Shown here one piece after another: positions 33,452 through 36,802 of a DNA stretch of 36,802 bases. A model generated the notes under the pieces. The model searched no databases and was not told where the DNA came from. It worked only from the letters and a program-made list of their open reading frames with translations. A program made the position numbers and the translations under genes. Position 1 is the first letter of the stretch. The number at the start of each line of letters is the position of its first letter. The stretch covers positions 1-36,802 of the forward strand of contig CAMHQC010000022.1 of assembly GCA_946187325.1 (NCBI GenBank), given 5' to 3'. Source of the stretch: an uncultured Clostridia bacterium (lineage in GTDB: Bacteria; Bacillota; Clostridia; Oscillospirales; Acutalibacteraceae).

Positions 33452-35128
33452 ATGGAAGAAAATAAAGAAGTAATGTCAAGCAATTTTATACATTCGTTTA
33501 TCGACGAGGATATCGCCGAGGGCGGCGCGTATTACGGAAAAAAGGTTCATACACGTTTTCCGCCCGAGCCGAACGGCTATCTCCATATCGGACACGCTAA
33601 GGCTATATTCGTAGACTTCGGTACAGCCGAGAAGTATAACGGAATTTGTAATCTGCGTATGGACGACACGAACCCTACTAAAGAGGACGTCGAGTACGTG
33701 GACGCTATCAAAGAGGATATTAAGTGGCTCGGATTCGACTGGGAGGACAGGTTCTACTACGCTTCCGACTATTTCGAGCAGATGTACGGCTACGCGGTTG
33801 AGCTTATTAAAAAGGGCTTGGCGTATGTTTGCGAGCTTAACGGCGAGCAGATGCGCGAGTACCGCGGAGATTTAAATACTCCCGCAAAAAGCCCCTACCG
33901 CGACAGACCCGTCGAGGAGAGCTTAGACCTCTTTAAAAGAATGAGAAACGGCGAGTTCGAGGACGGCGCTATGACCCTTAGGGCTAAGATTGACTTAGCT
34001 TCGGGTAACTTTAATATGCGCGACCCTGTACTCTACCGTATAAACCATATGATCCACCACCGCACAGGCGATAAGTGGTGTATCTATCCTATGTATGATT
34101 TCGCCCATCCGATTGAGGACGCTATCGAGGGTATTACACATTCGCTCTGTACGCTCGAGTTCGAGGCTCACCGCCCGCTGTATGACTGGGTGGTTGATAA
34201 TATCTCGATCGAGAGCAAGCCGCGTCAGATTGAGTTCGCCCGTCTCGGTATCAACAACACCGTTATGAGTAAGCGTAAGCTCAGACAGCTTGTCGAGGAA
34301 AATTACGTCAGCGGTTGGGACGACCCGAGAATGCCGACTATCTGCGGATTAAGACGCAGAGGCTATACTCCCAAGGCGATTAGAAGCTTTACCGACCAGA
34401 TCGGCGTAAGCAAGGTTAACTCGGTAGTCGAGTACGGCTTTTTAGAGCATTGTCTGCGCGACGATTTAAACGAAAACGCTAAACGCGCTATGGCGGTGCT
34501 TGACCCCGTAAAGCTCGTTATCACGAATTATCCCGAGGATAAGGTCGAGGAGTTCGAGGTTGAAAATCATCCTCAGAATCCCGATATGGGCACGCGTAAG
34601 GTAACTTTCTCGCGCGAGCTGTATATTGAGTCCACGGACTTTATGGAGGAACCCTTTAAAAAGTACCAGAGATTATACCCCGGCAACGAGGTTCGTATAA
34701 AGAGCGCGTATATCGTAAAATGTACAGGCTGTAAAAAGGACGACGATGGAAACGTAGTCGAGGTTTACGCCGAGTACGATCCCGAAACCCGCGGAGGAAA
34801 TACTCCCGACGGTCGAAAGGTAAGAGGTACTATCCACTGGGTAAACGCCCGCGATTGTATCGAAGCCGAGGTTCGGCTCTACGATAACCTCTTTACAGTA
34901 CCGGAACCCGAGGCTGAGGATAAGGAGTTTACCGAGTTCGTAAATCCCGACTCTCTCGTTGTGTTAAAGAACTGTAAGCTCGAAAAATCTTTGGCGAACG
35001 CCGAAAAGTCCGACCGCTTCCAGTTTATGCGCCAGGGTTATTTCTGTGTAGACAGTATAGACAGCACAGGCGGTAAGCTCGTATTTAACCGCAGCGTAAG
35101 CCTAAAGGACAGCTTTAAAAAGAAATAA
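33452..35128 (+). CDS. glnS: Glutaminyl-tRNA synthetase
   Basis: 558 residues. It charges tRNA-Gln directly. HIGH (45-48) lies in [16 protein letters not shown], a string specific to GlnRS against GluRS, and VMSKR (271-275) is the KMSKS counterpart. '[18 protein letters not shown]' (split around its middle) and the C-terminal beta-barrel anticodon domains ('[21 protein letters not shown]' region) match bacterial GlnRS. Most Firmicutes lack this gene and amidate Glu-tRNA-Gln instead, so it is a lineage-limited, probably acquired, gene. It forms an operon with gltX. Confidence 0.96.
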   Translation: MEENKEVMSSNFIHSFIDEDIAEGGAYYGKKVHTRFPPEPNGYLHIGHAKAIFVDFGTAEKYNGICNLRMDDTNPTKEDVEYVDAIKEDIKWLGFDWEDRFYYASDYFEQMYGYAVELIKKGLAYVCELNGEQMREYRGDLNTPAKSPYRDRPVEESLDLFKRMRNGEFEDGAMTLRAKIDLASGNFNMRDPVLYRINHMIHHRTGDKWCIYPMYDFAHPIEDAIEGITHSLCTLEFEAHRPLYDWVVDNISIESKPRQIEFARLGINNTVMSKRKLRQLVEENYVSGWDDPRMPTICGLRRRGYTPKAIRSFTDQIGVSKVNSVVEYGFLEHCLRDDLNENAKRAMAVLDPVKLVITNYPEDKVEEFEVENHPQNPDMGTRKVTFSRELYIESTDFMEEPFKKYQRLYPGNEVRIKSAYIVKCTGCKKDDDGNVVEVYAEYDPETRGGNTPDGRKVRGTIHWVNARDCIEAEVRLYDNLFTVPEPEAEDKEFTEFVNPDSLVVLKNCKLEKSLANAEKSDRFQFMRQGYFCVDSIDSTGGKLVFNRSVSLKDSFKKK

Positions 35129-35140
35129 AGATATAGGTAT

Positions 35141-35167
35141 AGCCGGCTCAAAATTTTTGAGCCGGCT
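35141..35167. terminator. Bidirectional terminator after glnS
   Basis: AGCCGGCTC (35141-35149) pairs with GAGCCGGCT (35159-35167) around AAAATTTTT, which extends the stem. It lies between the convergent glnS and anti-sigma genes. Confidence 0.8.
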
Positions 35168-35173
35168 TTGTGG

Positions 35174-36310
35174 TTATCTTACCAGTCTAATTCCGTTGTT
35201 TTCATTTGTAACGGTTACAATCTGAGTTTCGGTTGAGTTGTCCGTGAAGGTTGTAGTTACCTCAAGCTTTACGTTGTTAAGGGCTAAAGCCTTTAATTGT
35301 TTAGCGGTTCTATCTTCCTCTTTAATTAAATCAGAATATTTTTCGGAACTTTTCAAAGCGTTCGAATATAGTTCATCATATTCCTTATAGGTTTTAGGCT
35401 TTTTTGCTAAACAAGCGGTTTTTAATTCCTCATTAAGCTTAATACGCTCGTTTCTTACGGAATTATTTTCTTTTAATAGACTTGCTGTCTTGGGATTGGA
35501 GTGGTTAGTTTCAAGGGTTAGGGAGATTATATTTTGAGGCAGGATATTTACAGCCTTAGAATTAATTTTAGGATTGTTATAGGTAAACTCATCACAAATA
35601 ATATCTCCGCCGTTTACATAATACTTTCTAAATTCCTCTCTGCTGTATTGCGAATTGTTGAGTTTATCATAATCGCTGAACATAGATAGGAATTTTTCTT
35701 TCGCGGTTTTACTATCGGAAATATTTTTATAAGAAATCCCCCCGATAGTTATAAACTCTTTACCGTTTTTATCTTCCTTGTTAACCGTTTCAGCCTCAAT
35801 AGAGAAATATACGCCCTTGTTTAACGATTTAAACTTGACGTTTTTTATTTCTTTACCGATAACCTTTAGCTCCTGTAAAGGATTTCTCCAGAAATAATCT
35901 ATGTATCCGTCTTTTTCGTATAGCTTAGGAATCTCGCTTTGGTTGTTAAGTTCCATAGCGGGTCCCGAATCTCCGCCTGTGGTAAAGGCGCCGATTATGT
36001 TAGTGTTTTCAGGATATTTAAGGGCTTCGTCATAGGCATCGGACGCCGCGTCAGCGGTCAAGATAAATCTGTTTTCGGAAGATTTCGGAAAATTGTTTAT
36101 TGCTAGAACTCCGCCGATAATCATTATTGCGGAAAGAGCCGCCGCCGCGGGTTTAAGCCATACTCTTTTTTTGTCGGGTTTTTTAATAGAATTTTTCATA
36201 TCGTCCTGAACCTGATACATTTTTGCGGTTAAAATGTTCTTTTGCTCAGCGGTGAGCTTTATTTGTTCAGTTTCCTGCTGATATGTTTTAACGTGAAATC
36301 TATCAGGCAT
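35174..36310 (-). CDS. Probable membrane anti-sigma factor
   Basis: 378 residues. A cytoplasmic N-terminus of about 50 residues ('QIKLTAEQKNILTAKMYQVQDDM', split), one transmembrane helix (about 53-72), and a large exterior domain of unknown fold ending in 'NSTETQIVTVTNENNGIRLV'. The ATG lies inside the end of the sigma gene, overlapping by eight bases, with AAGGAG seven bases upstream. This arrangement is typical of an ECF sigma factor and its membrane-bound inhibitor. The exterior domain probably senses an envelope signal. No named anti-sigma domain (such as a zinc-finger motif) was seen, so the call rests on context and topology. Confidence 0.7.
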   Translation of the reverse strand: MPDRFHVKTYQQETEQIKLTAEQKNILTAKMYQVQDDMKNSIKKPDKKRVWLKPAAAALSAIMIIGGVLAINNFPKSSENRFILTADAASDAYDEALKYPENTNIIGAFTTGGDSGPAMELNNQSEIPKLYEKDGYIDYFWRNPLQELKVIGKEIKNVKFKSLNKGVYFSIEAETVNKEDKNGKEFITIGGISYKNISDSKTAKEKFLSMFSDYDKLNNSQYSREEFRKYYVNGGDIICDEFTYNNPKINSKAVNILPQNIISLTLETNHSNPKTASLLKENNSVRNERIKLNEELKTACLAKKPKTYKEYDELYSNALKSSEKYSDLIKEEDRTAKQLKALALNNVKLEVTTTFTDNSTETQIVTVTNENNGIRLVR

Positions 36311-36791
36311 TGTAATTCTCCTTTTCTAAAATATTTTTAAGCTTCTCCCTCCCGCGTTTGAGCCTAAGCTTTACCGCGGAGGGAGATATTTTGAGGATTT
36401 TTGCGATATCGTTTACTTTTATATCCTCGTAATAGTGTAAGTAAATTACAGTACTGTATTTTTCAGGAAGTCGTGACACAACGTTTGCCAGCGTTAAGTC
36501 TTTATATTCCTGTATATATGTAAGCTCGTTAATATCCTCTAAACTTATCAGCTTGCTTTTTTTCCGCATATATGTTTTTGAACAGTTTATCGTTACCCGT
36601 ATTAGCCAGGATTTAAGATGGTTTTCGCTTTTTATCTGAGAGATATTCTGAATAAGACGGATAAAAACTTCTTGACATATATCGAACGAGTCTTGCTTTG
36701 AGTGAGTGATATTGAGAGCGATTCTGTAAATCGTGTCTGAATATTTATTTACAGTTTCCTCTATAAAATTGTCAGCGCTAAACAATTCCAT
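36303..36791 (-). CDS. ECF-type RNA polymerase sigma factor
   Basis: 162 residues. Sigma region 2 spans about 10-78 ('DICQEVFIRLIQN' and 'SWLIRVTINCSKTYMRK'). Region 4 spans about 105-155 ('LPEKYSTVIYLHYYEDIKVNDIAKIL' in part, then 'SPSAVKLRLKRGREKLK'), with the helix-turn-helix intact. It is close to SigW/SigV-type ECF factors. The stop overlaps the anti-sigma gene. Only 11 bases precede the ATG inside the window and show no ribosome site, so the true start might lie further upstream and the promoter is unseen. It probably directs its own operon and envelope-stress genes. Confidence 0.9.
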   Translation of the reverse strand: MELFSADNFIEETVNKYSDTIYRIALNITHSKQDSFDICQEVFIRLIQNISQIKSENHLKSWLIRVTINCSKTYMRKKSKLISLEDINELTYIQEYKDLTLANVVSRLPEKYSTVIYLHYYEDIKVNDIAKILKISPSAVKLRLKRGREKLKNILEKENYNA

Positions 36792-36802
36792 AATAATCGC
36801 CA

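Overview
The window looks like chromosome of an anaerobic Gram-positive Clostridia, most likely an Oscillospiraceae/Ruminococcus-like gut bacterium. This is inferred from strong GGAGG-type ribosome sites, a valS T-box leader, a SpoVA sporulation protein, meso-diaminopimelate dehydrogenase, methylglyoxal synthase and sigma-A promoters with TTGACA/TATAAT boxes. No rRNA, tRNA, CRISPR array, transposase, integrase or phage gene was found. Genes are densely packed on both strands, and 29 protein genes can be supported. Several starts were moved inward to the ATG that has the ribosome-binding site.

Layout. 1-196: left edge, hairpin-rich noncoding DNA with a minus-strand terminator. 197-763: unknown membrane protein (minus). 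874-5803: four-gene minus-strand operon for a GldA/GldF/GldG-type ABC transporter plus a DUF4340 protein. 5941-9796: spoVAE-like gene, then a heterodimeric ABC exporter whose two ATPase halves have complementary degenerate motifs. 9797-10330: a palindromic interspersed element, a promoter and a tRNA-Val T-box. 10331-13024: valS. 13125-16453 (minus): nucleoside 2-deoxyribosyltransferase-like protein and a YfhO-type membrane protein, divergent from a GtrA-type flippase (16613) and a lipoprotein (17141). 18506-19225: short-chain dehydrogenase (minus). 19570-22358: two tandem paralogous, lysine-rich secreted proteins with internal Ig-like repeats. 22453-25688: small unknown protein, ddh, a HAD hydrolase (minus) and nth. 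A 189-bp inverted-repeat element lies between ddh and the HAD gene. 25865-30225: MinD-like ATPase, mgsA, hisS and aspS. 30226-30829: AT-rich noncoding stretch ending in a perfect sigma-A promoter. 30830-31855: secreted G5/3D cell-wall protein. 31990-35128: gltX-glnS. 35174-36791 (minus): probable anti-sigma factor and ECF sigma factor.

Themes. Translation is prominent: five aminoacyl-tRNA synthetases (Val, His, Asp, Glu, Gln) sit in three loci. The second theme is the cell envelope: the YfhO/GtrA pair (probable polymer glycosylation), ddh (meso-DAP for peptidoglycan), the G5/3D protein, three other exported proteins and several ABC transporters.

No known defence or mobile system was recognised. 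The most novel-looking content is the tandem lysine-rich secreted pair. Its upstream DNA shares a palindrome with the region upstream of the G5/3D gene. Other points of note are a methylglyoxal synthase with asparagines at two normally conserved active-site positions, the lone spoVAE, and the two repeat elements. All function calls rest on reading motifs by eye; no database search was run.
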